Notes: generated by a model from the sequence alone, not told the origin. Positions 1 through 6,891 are shown, counted from the first letter of the stretch. The stretch: 9,171 nucleotides of DNA from an uncultured Rhizobiaceae group bacterium (GCA_937923355.1 CALAIO010000026.1:1-9171), one strand, 5' to 3'. Program-made: numbers and translations.

Positions 1-60
1 GCAGCGGGGAACTGCGGCCAGAAAACCATAATCCAGAGACGGGGATCATGCTTTAAGATC

Positions 61-80
61 AAAGTCATTAAGATGACTTT
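61..80 (-). terminator. Hairpin downstream of recA, candidate terminator
   Basis: A perfect inverted repeat (AAAGTCAT, loop TAAG, ATGACTTT) starts 13 bp past the recA stop codon. One further C-G pair (60/81) extends the stem to 9 bp. In the recA direction it is followed by GATCTTAAAG, so there is no proper U-tract; intrinsic termination would be weak, and the hairpin may instead protect the 3' end of the mRNA. Its position and the absence of another candidate make it the likely end of the recA transcript. Upstream of it, positions 1-60 show nothing recognisable. Confidence 0.5.
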
Positions 81-93
81 GGGGGATTCAATT

Positions 94-1221
94 TTAACTT
101 TCAGCTGCCTTGCCCAGACCGTCCTCAAGCGAAGTGTCCAGTGTTTCTTGTGCAGGATCAGGCTTTTCGATTTCGCCGTCCAGAAGTGTGTCAGCGATAA
201 GACCCGCATTTTGGCGCAATGTTAATTCAATTTCATCAGCAATTGCCGGGTTTTCAGCCAAGAAATTCTTGGAATTTTCACGGCCCTGACCAAGGCGCTC
301 TGAATTATATGAGAACCACGCACCTGACTTTTCAACAATACCGGCTTTGACACCCAGATCGATAAGTTCACCGCGCTTTGAGACACCCTCGCCATACATG
401 ATGTCAAATTCAACCTGTTTGAATGGCGGTGCGAGTTTGTTTTTTACAACTTTAACACGTGTTTGGTTACCGACAACTTCATCGCGATCTTTAATGGCGC
501 CAATACGGCGAATATCAAGACGAACAGATGAGTAGAACTTAAGTGCATTACCCCCTGTTGTTGTCTCAGGAGAACCAAACATCACGCCAATTTTCATACG
601 AATTTGGTTGATGAAGATAACCATTGTATTTGAACGCGAAATAGATGCTGTCAATTTACGAAGCGCCTGGCTCATAAGGCGGGCTTGAAGACCAGGAAGT
701 GAAGCTCCCATCTCGCCTTCAATCTCAGCACGTGGTGTAAGCGCTGCAACAGAATCAACCACAAGCACATCAACAGCACCAGATCTAACCAACGTATCGG
801 CAATTTCCAATGCTTGCTCACCTGTATCTGGCTGGGAAATAAGCAGCTCTTCCAAATTCACACCAAGCTTACGTGCATAGACTGGATCAAGCGCATGTTC
901 CGCATCAACGAAAGCACAAATACCACCGGTTTTTTGAGCTTCTGCAATTGTGTGCAGTGTCATGGTTGTTTTGCCTGATGATTCAGGGCCATAAATTTCA
1001 ATCACACGACCTTTTGGAAGACCGCCTATACCCAATGCAATATCAAGACCCAAACAGCCTGTAGAGACTGTCTCGATCTCTACAACTTGCTCATTCTTGC
1101 CAAGCTTCATAATTGAACCTTTGCCAAATGCGCGTTCAATCTGCCCTAATGCTGCTTCTAATGCTTTGGTTTTATCCACGTTCTTGTCGCCTTCAACCAG
1201 TCTCAATGAATTCTGTGCCAT
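94..1221 (-). CDS. recA: Recombinase RecA
   Basis: RecA forms ATP-dependent filaments on single-stranded DNA. It carries out strand exchange in recombinational repair and acts as co-protease for LexA self-cleavage in the SOS response. The 375-residue product has the full family layout: an N-terminal polymerisation helix, Walker A GPESSGKT at 78-85, DAEHALDP around 106-113, Walker B DVLVVD ending at D156, loop L1 ([12 protein letters not shown], about 166-177) and loop L2 ([14 protein letters not shown], about 215-228), followed by the C-terminal domain and an acidic tail. I chose the ATG at 1221 over an in-frame GTG at 1230. GAAGGG lies 8 nt before the ATG, which is ideal spacing, whereas it would overlap the GTG; RecA proteins also commonly begin MAQNSL. 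The gene is intact and typical. It is likely SOS-controlled from the operator region at 1317-1386. The adjacent insertion sequence leaves the coding region and nearest control sites untouched. Confidence 0.98.
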   Translation of the reverse strand: MAQNSLRLVEGDKNVDKTKALEAALGQIERAFGKGSIMKLGKNEQVVEIETVSTGCLGLDIALGIGGLPKGRVIEIYGPESSGKTTMTLHTIAEAQKTGGICAFVDAEHALDPVYARKLGVNLEELLISQPDTGEQALEIADTLVRSGAVDVLVVDSVAALTPRAEIEGEMGASLPGLQARLMSQALRKLTASISRSNTMVIFINQIRMKIGVMFGSPETTTGGNALKFYSSVRLDIRRIGAIKDRDEVVGNQTRVKVVKNKLAPPFKQVEFDIMYGEGVSKRGELIDLGVKAGIVEKSGAWFSYNSERLGQGRENSKNFLAENPAIADEIELTLRQNAGLIADTLLDGEIEKPDPAQETLDTSLEDGLGKAAES

Positions 1222-1261
1222 GATTATCACCCTTCGTTATATAGAGGTATCCCCGAATGTC

Positions 1262-1290
1262 GCTATCCACTGTTGGCTTACTGTGATAGC
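1262..1290 (-). other. Hairpin in the recA leader
   Basis: On the minus strand GCTATCAC pairs with GTGGATAGC around a loop of about 12 nt, with one bulged G. If transcription starts near 1296, this hairpin would sit at the 5' end of the recA mRNA, about 40 nt before the start codon. It could stabilise the message. No riboswitch-like conservation can be judged from one sequence. Confidence 0.3.
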
Positions 1291-1302
1291 ATCTGATAAT
1301 CA

Positions 1303-1332
1303 TTTGTACTATTTTTGTTCTCCCTTTGTCAA
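1303..1332 (-). promoter_or_regulatory. Candidate recA promoter with imperfect LexA site over the -35
   Basis: On the minus strand a perfect TTGACA (1327-1332) is followed after 18 bp by TACAAA (1303-1308), a weak -10. The implied transcription start is near 1296, giving a leader of about 75 nt. The -35 is embedded in TGAC-N7-GAAC (1317-1331), a one-half-degenerate form of the alphaproteobacterial LexA site, so LexA bound there would block RNA polymerase. The -35 is strong evidence; the choice of -10 is uncertain, because a 15-bp spacing to TAGTAC is also possible. Confidence 0.45.
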
Positions 1333-1344
1333 TACGAACAAGAT

Positions 1345-1368
1345 ATTGAAATATATAGTTATTTCAAT
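1345..1368. promoter_or_regulatory. AT-rich dyad (ATTGAAAT-N8-ATTTCAAT) between the two LexA-type sites
   Basis: A perfect 8-bp dyad with an 8-bp centre lies between the perfect SOS box and the candidate recA promoter. On the minus strand it contains TTGAAA (1362-1367), which could be a -35 with TATCTT (1340-1345) 16 bp downstream, making a second weak promoter. It may be an operator, a promoter, or chance in AT-rich DNA. Confidence 0.25.
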
Positions 1369-1371
1369 TTT

Positions 1372-1386
1372 GTTCCTCTCTTGTTC
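1372..1386 (-). promoter_or_regulatory. LexA operator (alphaproteobacterial SOS box) upstream of recA
   Basis: The plus strand reads GTTCCTCTCTTGTTC, that is GTTC-N7-GTTC, equal to GAACAAGAGAGGAAC in the recA direction. This direct repeat is the established LexA recognition pattern in Alphaproteobacteria, unlike the CTG-N10-CAG palindrome of Gammaproteobacteria. It lies about 150 bp before the recA start codon, so it either serves a distal promoter or cooperates with the imperfect site at 1317-1331. The insertion-sequence target duplication begins only 6 bp beyond its outer edge. Confidence 0.8.
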
Positions 1387-1392
1387 TCAAAA

Positions 1393-1400
1393 ATCAGGAA
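1393..1400. repeat. Target site duplication, left copy (ATCAGGAA)
   Basis: ATCAGGAA directly precedes the left terminal repeat and is repeated exactly after the right one at 3113-3120. Eight base pairs is the usual duplication length of the IS1595 family. The next three bases (CGC) also match the right flank, so the match runs 11 bp; I assign CGC to the element because the right terminal repeat ends with the partly matching GCC. Confidence 0.85.
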
Positions 1401-1428
1401 CGCATGTATCCCCTTGCGACATGTAGCG
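1401..1428 (+). repeat. Left terminal inverted repeat of the IS1595-family element
   Basis: It matches the reverse complement of 3085-3112 at 23 of 28 positions. The shared blocks are TGTATCCCCTT and GACATGTA, with mismatches at repeat positions 1, 4, 16, 17 and 26. An in-frame ATG at 1404 lies inside this repeat and should not be taken as the transposase start. The repeat also supplies the -35 region of the transposase promoter. Confidence 0.88.
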
Positions 1429-1442
1429 ATTCATGCTATAGT
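1414..1442 (+). promoter_or_regulatory. Transposase promoter, extended -10, start at the ATG
   Basis: TTGCGA (1414-1419) and TATAGT (1437-1442) are separated by 17 bp, and the TG at 1434-1435 in TGCTATAGT matches the extended -10 pattern. Transcription would begin about 7 nt after the -10, that is at the A of the ATG at 1449. No Shine-Dalgarno sequence fits between promoter and start codon, so the mRNA is probably leaderless. The -35 lies within the terminal repeat, so transposase binding could repress it. Confidence 0.55.
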
Positions 1443-1448
1443 ATTCGT

Positions 1449-2339
1449 ATGAAACAAATTACATTAAAACAATTTCAATCTCGCTTCCCTAATGACGATT
1501 CTTGCCTAGAGCATTTGAAAAATGTTCGTTATGGCGAGAAGCACACATGCAAATCATGTGGTAAGAAAGCAAAATACTATCGCGTATCTACAAGACGCTC
1601 ATATTCATGTGAGCATTGCGGTAATCAAATATACCCTACTGCTGGCACACCTTTTGAAAACACTCGCACACCGCTTACAGACTGGTTTCATGTCATGTTC
1701 ATGTTTACCAAGTCTCGCAATGGTGTATCAGCAAAAGAAGTCCAAAGAACGATTGGAGTTACATATAAGACCGCTTGGCGCATGTGTAACCTTATTCGCC
1801 AGTATATGGGCTATGTAGATGGTGATACCCCTCTTGGTGGCACAAAAGACTATAGTGGCATTGTTGAAATCGACGAAGCTTATATTGGCGGTAAAGACAA
1901 ACAAGGTAAAAGAGACAAAGCTGTTGTACTTGGCATGGTTGAGCGCGGCAGAAACGGCTACGAAGGCAACGTTATTGCACGTCACATACCTTCACGCGCA
2001 TCTAAGTATGTATTCCCTGCAATCGCACACAATGTTGTGGCTGGTTCTAAAGTGGCAACAGATAGCGCACCAGTTTACAATGAACTAACTGAGAATGGAT
2101 ACTGGCATAAGACAGTGAACCACTCAGAAGGCGAATACGTTCGCGGTAATGTTCACACAAATACAGTCGAAGGCTTCTGGTCTAACGTTAAGCGCTCAAT
2201 AAATGGCACTTACATCAAGGTTTCTGATAAGTGGCTGCAGACTTACCTTTGGGAGTTTGAGTATCGTTACAACTTTCGGAAGCGTCCGCAGATGATGATG
2301 GAACTGCTTTTGCAGGGGTTTCCAAAGGTGGCTTCGTAG
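1449..2339 (+). CDS. IS1595-family (ISXO2-like) transposase
   Basis: This protein cuts and joins the element ends during transposition. The 296-residue product begins with a zinc ribbon (CKSC at 34-37, CEHC at 54-57), then a helical DNA-binding segment (WFHVMFMFTKSRNGVSAKEV, about 79-98). The RNase-H-like catalytic core follows: D142 in EIDEAYIGG, D205 in ATDSAPVY, then the family-typical HTNTVEGFWSNVKR at 236-249, which supplies the third acidic or Asn residue (N238 or E241) and the downstream Lys. The end (FEYRYNFRKRP) is also characteristic. I chose the ATG at 1449; the frame extends upstream to an ATG at 1404, but that lies inside the terminal repeat and upstream of the likely promoter. 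The frame is intact with all expected motifs, so the enzyme is probably functional. Transcription from the passenger gene would be antisense to it. Confidence 0.95.
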   Translation: MKQITLKQFQSRFPNDDSCLEHLKNVRYGEKHTCKSCGKKAKYYRVSTRRSYSCEHCGNQIYPTAGTPFENTRTPLTDWFHVMFMFTKSRNGVSAKEVQRTIGVTYKTAWRMCNLIRQYMGYVDGDTPLGGTKDYSGIVEIDEAYIGGKDKQGKRDKAVVLGMVERGRNGYEGNVIARHIPSRASKYVFPAIAHNVVAGSKVATDSAPVYNELTENGYWHKTVNHSEGEYVRGNVHTNTVEGFWSNVKRSINGTYIKVSDKWLQTYLWEFEYRYNFRKRPQMMMELLLQGFPKVAS

Positions 2340-2379
2340 CCATTGCGTGGAGTAATTGATCGAATTTATCTGTCATTTG

Positions 2380-3036
2380 CTATTCTTCTTCTTGTTTATG
2401 GAAAAGGAGAACTTCTCTTTCTGTCCATTGCGCTACCCTTCGGTATACCCCAACAATCTTTGCTGGAGCAATTAATAGTTCAATAGTAGACCCAATAACC
2501 TCGCCAATCACTTCGATTGTGCAATGCCTTCTACTTGATGAAGTTTCCAGCCATTTTAAACTCTTATTATCCGAAACAAGAGTGAATTCTGGGTCTTCAA
2601 TATCTTCGGTGAACACTACGCTAATGAAGTTTTTGTTGCTCACCCTAGAGCCTGCATTGTTCTTTAGCCAACTTTGATGAAGTACTGGCCCTCGATCTGA
2701 TAAGAATTTAGCATTTGGCTCTCCATCTTCATCTTCAAAAAATATTTTAACGGAAATACCTTCATTTACCTTATGTGCGTTTCTAAGGTTTACGATTTTT
2801 CTAACAAGCGCATCAAATGATAAATATATCACGCCACCAAGAAAGACCGCACCAAAAAATAGCGACCAAATAGCGTTTATACCTTCAAACATTGGCTGCG
2901 CCGTTCCTGCTATTATGGACTTGAACCAATCCACATAACCAACCTCTTCTCCAGCTAGCTGTAAGTTCCAAACGATGAATTCTCGGAAGAGTTCCGCACA
3001 TATCAATATGGAGAAGCCAAAAATCCATTTTCTCAT
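2380..3036 (-). CDS. IS passenger gene, unrecognised membrane protein
   Basis: I do not recognise this 218-residue protein. It has two hydrophobic stretches, about residues 5-27 (IFGFSILICAELFREFIVW) and 53-76 (NAIWSLFFGAVFLGGVIYLS), separated by a short polar loop. A soluble domain follows from about 80 to 218, rich in alternating hydrophobic and polar residues (ISVKIFFEDEDGEP, NKNFISVVFTEDI, CTIEVIGEVIGSTIELLI), suggesting beta structure. The tail is basic then acidic (HKQEEE). It is likely an inner-membrane protein with a cytoplasmic C-terminal domain. The start is supported by GGGGA 7 nt before the ATG and a near-consensus promoter at 3069-3097. The gene lies wholly inside the insertion sequence, convergent with the transposase, so it travels with the element. 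It may help the element or the host, act as a toxin or exclusion factor, or do nothing; the sequence does not decide. Confidence 0.85.
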   Translation of the reverse strand: MRKWIFGFSILICAELFREFIVWNLQLAGEEVGYVDWFKSIIAGTAQPMFEGINAIWSLFFGAVFLGGVIYLSFDALVRKIVNLRNAHKVNEGISVKIFFEDEDGEPNAKFLSDRGPVLHQSWLKNNAGSRVSNKNFISVVFTEDIEDPEFTLVSDNKSLKWLETSSSRRHCTIEVIGEVIGSTIELLIAPAKIVGVYRRVAQWTEREVLLFHKQEEE

Positions 3037-3068
3037 TAATAATTCCCCACACGAATCTAAGTATTTGT

Positions 3069-3097
3069 ATTATATCAAATACTCCGATACATGTCCA
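3069..3097 (-). promoter_or_regulatory. Near-consensus promoter of the passenger gene, within the right terminal repeat
   Basis: On the minus strand TGGACA (3092-3097, five of six to TTGACA) is followed after exactly 17 bp by TATAAT (3069-3074, perfect). The predicted start is near 3062, giving a 5' leader of about 26 nt with the GGGGA ribosome binding site at 3044-3048. This is the best sigma70-type promoter in the window. Its -35 is part of the terminal repeat. Confidence 0.7.
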
Positions 3098-3112
3098 AAG
3101 GGGATACACGCC
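3085..3112 (-). repeat. Right terminal inverted repeat of the IS1595-family element
   Basis: Read inward on the minus strand it begins GGCGTGTATCCCC and matches 1401-1428 at 23 of 28 positions. It ends directly against the right copy of the target duplication. Confidence 0.88.
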
Positions 3113-3120
3113 ATCAGGAA
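3113..3120. repeat. Target site duplication, right copy (ATCAGGAA)
   Basis: Exact copy of 1393-1400, next to the right end of the element. Removing 1401-3120 would restore a continuous intergenic region of about 300 bp between recA and the outer-membrane gene. Confidence 0.85.
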
Positions 3121-3213
3121 CGCACTGACTTAGATTCCTTGAGAACACTTATAACACTGTCAGAAAAAGAAAAATATGTACGCTCCATGATATGGGCGCA
3201 CTATAGCAGGTAT

Positions 3214-3243
3214 ATTTGGACGGAACATGCGCTCCGTCCAAAT
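3214..3243 (-). terminator. Strong hairpin after the outer-membrane gene, candidate terminator
   Basis: A perfect 11-bp stem (ATTTGGACGGA paired with TCCGTCCAAAT) closes an 8-nt loop. In the direction of the outer-membrane gene it begins 16 nt past the stop codon. It is followed by ATACCTGC rather than a U-tract, so it may act by blocking 3' exonucleases or need Rho. Strength and position support a role in ending the operon transcript. Confidence 0.55.
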
Positions 3244-3259
3244 GAAAAATGTGATAGAC

Positions 3260-6200
3260 TTAAAACTTACCGACCACGTTAAGGAATACACCTTCGTCAT
3301 CATATGTAAGGTCGGTGATGTCATCTGAGAACTTGCCGAAGTTATAGCCAACACCGACTTTAAGGTTGTTCCCTACATGGCGGTAAAGGGCTGTAACAGC
3401 ACCAAAGTCTGTTGTATCAATTTCCGGCGTATGTAGTACACGACCTTCTAGCAATAGGTCCCAATTTTTAACAACGTGCCAGTCAAAACGAACAATCCCA
3501 AGGTGTGCTGAAGATTTTACAAAATCATCTGCTGCTCTGGTGTTTGACACTTCGCCGATACGGAAGCCGTATTTCGCACCAACACTCCAATGCTGGTTGA
3601 TGTCATAGATAAAGTCTGCGGAAAGAATATGGCTACGTTGTGCAGGCCCTAATGTCGTGCCTTGCTGTGTAACCTGATCAGGACCTGGTAGATCATACAA
3701 GTAGTTATACTTAAACAAGGCGTTTAACTTGTCATCATTGACGGGACGATAAGCATAGCCAACGCTTGCCTCAATATAGTCTCCGTCAAGGAATGCTGCC
3801 TGATCAGATTCCGATATGGCAGCATCAACATTTAACAACAGACGCCAGTCATCGCTTTGCTTTTGGATAAGCCCTGCACTTAGCAAGAAAGTGTTTCGGT
3901 CAAGACCAGCGGATGAAGACTCTTCAAACCTTGCCTCACCTTTTAGATGCCAGGTAAGTGTGTCTTTTTCGTTGTACCCAACGCTTGCAGATACTGCGAC
4001 ACGTTCAAGGCTACCCGCCACAGGATCACTCACATCACCATATTCAATGGCACCACTAACGGACCATAGTGCATTTGGTGTATAGGTGACACCATAAGCC
4101 GAAGTCAGAGAGCGGCTCTGCCCAGTCAGGTCGTATGAATTTTCCAGGAATACACTCCAAAGATCACTATACTTATGACGTGCACCGGCAACAATAGCAC
4201 TTGTGTCAGTTCCATTAAGTGGTGTTGTGGAATAACGCGCAACATCAGGGTTTACACGATAGCCAACGTAATAATGGTCATCCGCAGTTGGGTCATATGT
4301 GACACCTGCTTCACCACCCCAGCCAGTTGTGCCCCAGGAAACTTCACCTGTAAGAGCAACTTTTTCTGTAACACGAACCTCGGCACCTACACCTACTCTG
4401 TCGTTACGTTCAACATCGCCTGAGCGATCAACGGTAGCTTGGCCAAATATCCAGCCTTTACGGTCTTCATCTGGTTGGTAGGTTAAGCGTGCCGCAACAT
4501 CCGTACGGCTACCATTGGAATTTGCAACACCCGGGTTTTTCAACTCAAAATGTTTACCACCAATAGCAAGCTGCCAATGTGGATCAAGAGCGAATTCAAC
4601 TTCTGCATCCGCCTCACGATTTACACGACCGTCAGCATCCGAATAATCTTCATAACCAAAACGGTAGCGAAGATCTTCTGTCATTTCCACTTCTGCAAAA
4701 ATGCCCCAGATTGTTTGATCAACTGATGTTTCATAATCCAGGGAAGAGAAGCCTGCTTCACGACGCTCATAGTAAGCGCCAATCTGTCCTTTTTTATTAG
4801 GATCAATGTCAGACACGTCTACATGTAATTCACCGCGGTAAGCGCGCGCTTCACGATTTGCAACACCTGTTGTTGCCACGTCATCAATGGTTAAACCACC
4901 ATTGATTGAGTTTGAAGTTCCAAAACCTGGCCCTTTACTTTGGGCAACTTCGCCACGGATGTAAGATTTTTCACCCAGACGAACTTTAATATCTGCTTCC
5001 AGGACTTCATGGTCTGCAACGCCTGTCTCTTCGACTAAAGCGCTCGCGCCAATTTGTACGTTATCATGAATCCATGCTTGCGCACGCCCACCATAGGAGT
5101 AGCCATCCACATCGCCCAAAGCTGGTGTAAATTCATATTGTGCAACAAGATTAACAACATCATCGCCAAGCGCACCTTCGCTGACCAATGATGTACCATT
5201 AGCAGTAGAAGAAAGAGGTTGCTTCAAAATGATGACACCCTGAATATAATCAATCTCATAATCTTCGCCGTAACGCAGTGTTTTACGCGAACGCACGATG
5301 CCAGAAACCGGATCACGAACTTCTATTGAAATCGTCTCTGAACCACGCGTAAGGTCTTGGCGTGTGAGGAAATAAACAGAACCACCAGTACCGCGTAAAA
5401 TGTCACGCTGAGGAAGCGTATCTGGTTGTGCTGCATAAGCTTCGACTTGTGCAACAGGTTCCCCAAAAGAAGTTACTTGTTCTGATTTTAGAACCGCACT
5501 TGCACCGTAAAGACCTCGCTCCATACGGGCGAATTCTGTACCGCTGATTTCTGTCTTGAAGTTACCCCAAAGGACATGGCTTTCGCCTTTTTCAAGACGC
5601 ACATAAAACTTACCTTGTGTCGGCGCATCTTCGGTAATGGTGGAATCATCACCATATACAGGATAATAGTCATCCGGATCGATACGGCGCAGCAAGGATC
5701 TTGGGTCTTTTTCATCAAGATTAGAGAAGAGACTGTTTAATTCTTCTTCGCCAGTATCGGCAGCAGCGGTGAGAATGTACTCGCCCTTGATTTTACCTTT
5801 AAGATAAAACGCCAATCTACCCTTGGTGTAAGTGCTGTCGTATTCACCTGGTGCAGACTGAACAAGCGCACTGTCGCCAGAGCGAGCGCCAATTGTTAAG
5901 TCAGCCAGACCAACATAAAACCACTCATCGCGCGGGATGTTGATCTCACGGTCAAAGGAAAGCGCACCGTCTTTTGTACCACTTACATCAACTTCAACGA
6001 TATGATCGCCAGGTGGCAAAATACGCTGAATGACAAATTTATTTTCATTATCAACCGCAACGCGCTCACCTAATGTGTCAACTGTATAACCAGGAGGTAT
6101 ATTTTGGCCAAAAACAGTAACTGCGCCACCATGAATAGGGATGTTTCTGATGTTTGTACGATCATCCCCTTCGCCTGCAGCAACAGGTTCTTCCAAAGGT

Positions 6201-6877
6201 GAGGTTTCATGCGTTGCAAGCTCTTGGCCTGTACGCGACAAACCTAAGGGAAGTGTTTCATCATAACGACCCGCCTGGTCATATACGCGAAGTACATAAG
6301 AATAGTCACCCTCACCTGTCTCAGGCATTACCCAAGTAGCATGATTGCCGGTAACGTTAATAACATCAAGAGGCTTGCCACGTTCCTCATTGCCACGTTC
6401 AAATATCCGTAGTTCTGATTTCGAAATCCAGTCAGGATAATTGGATGACGCACGAAACTTGATTTGTTGACCAGCAGTATAAGAATGGCGCAAATCTTCT
6501 GTTGAAACGTTCAAGATTGGTTTAACGCCAAGTCCATCAAACTTTACCTGAATGTCTACAGAATCAAGATCGATATCAGTCTGGCGCTGAATATCAACGG
6601 CTTGTGTTTCTAAAGGTGCTTCACCGCCGCTAGAGACACGCTCTCCATCAACGCTGATTGAGAAACCAGGTCCATCTAATGCAAATGTGTCATCAGCAAG
6701 TTCGGTATTAGGTGGCGCATCAACGACAGCCACCTGATTTGTGCCTGTTATGTCATCCGCTTTTGCAGAGGATGTCAGTAGTTCACCTTGAAACATCAGC
6801 AAACAGCAAGCTATTGCAGTTGTTGATACTAATGAAGATTTTGATCTGATCAAAATGTTTTTGTTTAACGTATTCAT
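3260..6877 (-). CDS. Large outer-membrane beta-barrel protein, partner of the DUF11 protein
   Basis: The 1,205-residue product begins with a signal peptide: a basic n-region, hydrophobic LVSTTAIACCLLMF, and a probable cut after AKA at residue 40. Next come a low-complexity acidic linker, a beta-sandwich-like region (about 116-215), a PEGA or carboxypeptidase-regulatory-like region (about 245-315) and an IPRDEWFYVGLADLTIG segment (about 314-330). A long C-terminal part follows with many alternating amphipathic strands ending in aromatic residues. It closes with LKVGVGYNFGKF and a final Phe, the usual BAM-recognised signature of outer-membrane barrels. Motifs such as YPVYGDDSTITEDAPTQGKF recur in envelope proteins associated with DUF11/SdrD_B repeats. 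I chose the ATG at 6877: GAGGG lies 6 nt before it, while the GTG at 6895 overlaps the stop of the upstream gene. The 14-bp gap indicates an operon with that gene. Anchoring or export of the partner is inferred from linkage only. Confidence 0.82.
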   Translation of the reverse strand: MNTLNKNILIRSKSSLVSTTAIACCLLMFQGELLTSSAKADDITGTNQVAVVDAPPNTELADDTFALDGPGFSISVDGERVSSGGEAPLETQAVDIQRQTDIDLDSVDIQVKFDGLGVKPILNVSTEDLRHSYTAGQQIKFRASSNYPDWISKSELRIFERGNEERGKPLDVINVTGNHATWVMPETGEGDYSYVLRVYDQAGRYDETLPLGLSRTGQELATHETSPLEEPVAAGEGDDRTNIRNIPIHGGAVTVFGQNIPPGYTVDTLGERVAVDNENKFVIQRILPPGDHIVEVDVSGTKDGALSFDREINIPRDEWFYVGLADLTIGARSGDSALVQSAPGEYDSTYTKGRLAFYLKGKIKGEYILTAAADTGEEELNSLFSNLDEKDPRSLLRRIDPDDYYPVYGDDSTITEDAPTQGKFYVRLEKGESHVLWGNFKTEISGTEFARMERGLYGASAVLKSEQVTSFGEPVAQVEAYAAQPDTLPQRDILRGTGGSVYFLTRQDLTRGSETISIEVRDPVSGIVRSRKTLRYGEDYEIDYIQGVIILKQPLSSTANGTSLVSEGALGDDVVNLVAQYEFTPALGDVDGYSYGGRAQAWIHDNVQIGASALVEETGVADHEVLEADIKVRLGEKSYIRGEVAQSKGPGFGTSNSINGGLTIDDVATTGVANREARAYRGELHVDVSDIDPNKKGQIGAYYERREAGFSSLDYETSVDQTIWGIFAEVEMTEDLRYRFGYEDYSDADGRVNREADAEVEFALDPHWQLAIGGKHFELKNPGVANSNGSRTDVAARLTYQPDEDRKGWIFGQATVDRSGDVERNDRVGVGAEVRVTEKVALTGEVSWGTTGWGGEAGVTYDPTADDHYYVGYRVNPDVARYSTTPLNGTDTSAIVAGARHKYSDLWSVFLENSYDLTGQSRSLTSAYGVTYTPNALWSVSGAIEYGDVSDPVAGSLERVAVSASVGYNEKDTLTWHLKGEARFEESSSAGLDRNTFLLSAGLIQKQSDDWRLLLNVDAAISESDQAAFLDGDYIEASVGYAYRPVNDDKLNALFKYNYLYDLPGPDQVTQQGTTLGPAQRSHILSADFIYDINQHWSVGAKYGFRIGEVSNTRAADDFVKSSAHLGIVRFDWHVVKNWDLLLEGRVLHTPEIDTTDFGAVTALYRHVGNNLKVGVGYNFGKFSDDITDLTYDDEGVFLNVVGKF

Positions 6878-6891
6878 TTTTTGCCCTCGTA
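6878..6891 (-). promoter_or_regulatory. Ribosome binding site in the 14-bp gap between the two envelope genes
   Basis: On the minus strand the gap reads TACGAGGGCAAAAA between the TGA of the DUF11 gene and the ATG of the barrel gene. GAGGG with 6-nt spacing decides the start at 6877. No room exists for a separate promoter here, so the barrel gene depends on transcription from upstream, possibly with translational coupling. Confidence 0.7.

Larger units (their letters stand above)
1401..3112 (+). mobile_element. Complete IS1595-family insertion sequence with passenger gene
   Basis: This 1,712-bp element is bounded by 28-bp imperfect inverted repeats and an 8-bp direct repeat, so both ends are defined by the sequence. 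It encodes an intact IS1595-type transposase (1449-2339, plus strand) and a convergent passenger gene (2380-3036, minus strand) separated by 40 bp. IS1595-family members are known to carry varied accessory genes; this cargo I do not recognise. Intact ends, exact duplication and an open transposase frame all suggest a fairly recent and perhaps still mobile insertion. Orientation is given by the transposase. Confidence 0.92.

Noticed and set aside
1393..1403. 11-bp target duplication ATCAGGAACGC
   Set aside because: The match does extend 11 bp, but 8 bp fits the IS1595 family and the right repeat ends in GCC opposite the left CGC, so the last three bases are better placed in the element and the flank respectively.
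1097..1426. 109-codon plus-strand frame spanning the recA start, the SOS box and the left element end
   Set aside because: It overlaps the recA 5' end and its operators and ends inside the terminal repeat, so it is a chance frame partly created by the insertion.
1404..1448. 15-codon N-terminal extension of the transposase
   Set aside because: The ATG at 1404 is inside the terminal repeat and upstream of the probable promoter; the family protein normally starts close to the zinc ribbon as with the ATG at 1449.
2329..2342. TGGCT-TCGT-AGCCA hairpin at the transposase stop codon as a terminator
   Set aside because: The stem is only 5 bp and there is no T-run on either side, so I do not call it.
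3091..3282. 63-codon plus-strand frame from the right element end into the outer-membrane gene
   Set aside because: It starts in the terminal repeat, runs through the hairpin and overlaps the 3' end of the barrel gene; it has no ribosome binding site and no recognisable content.
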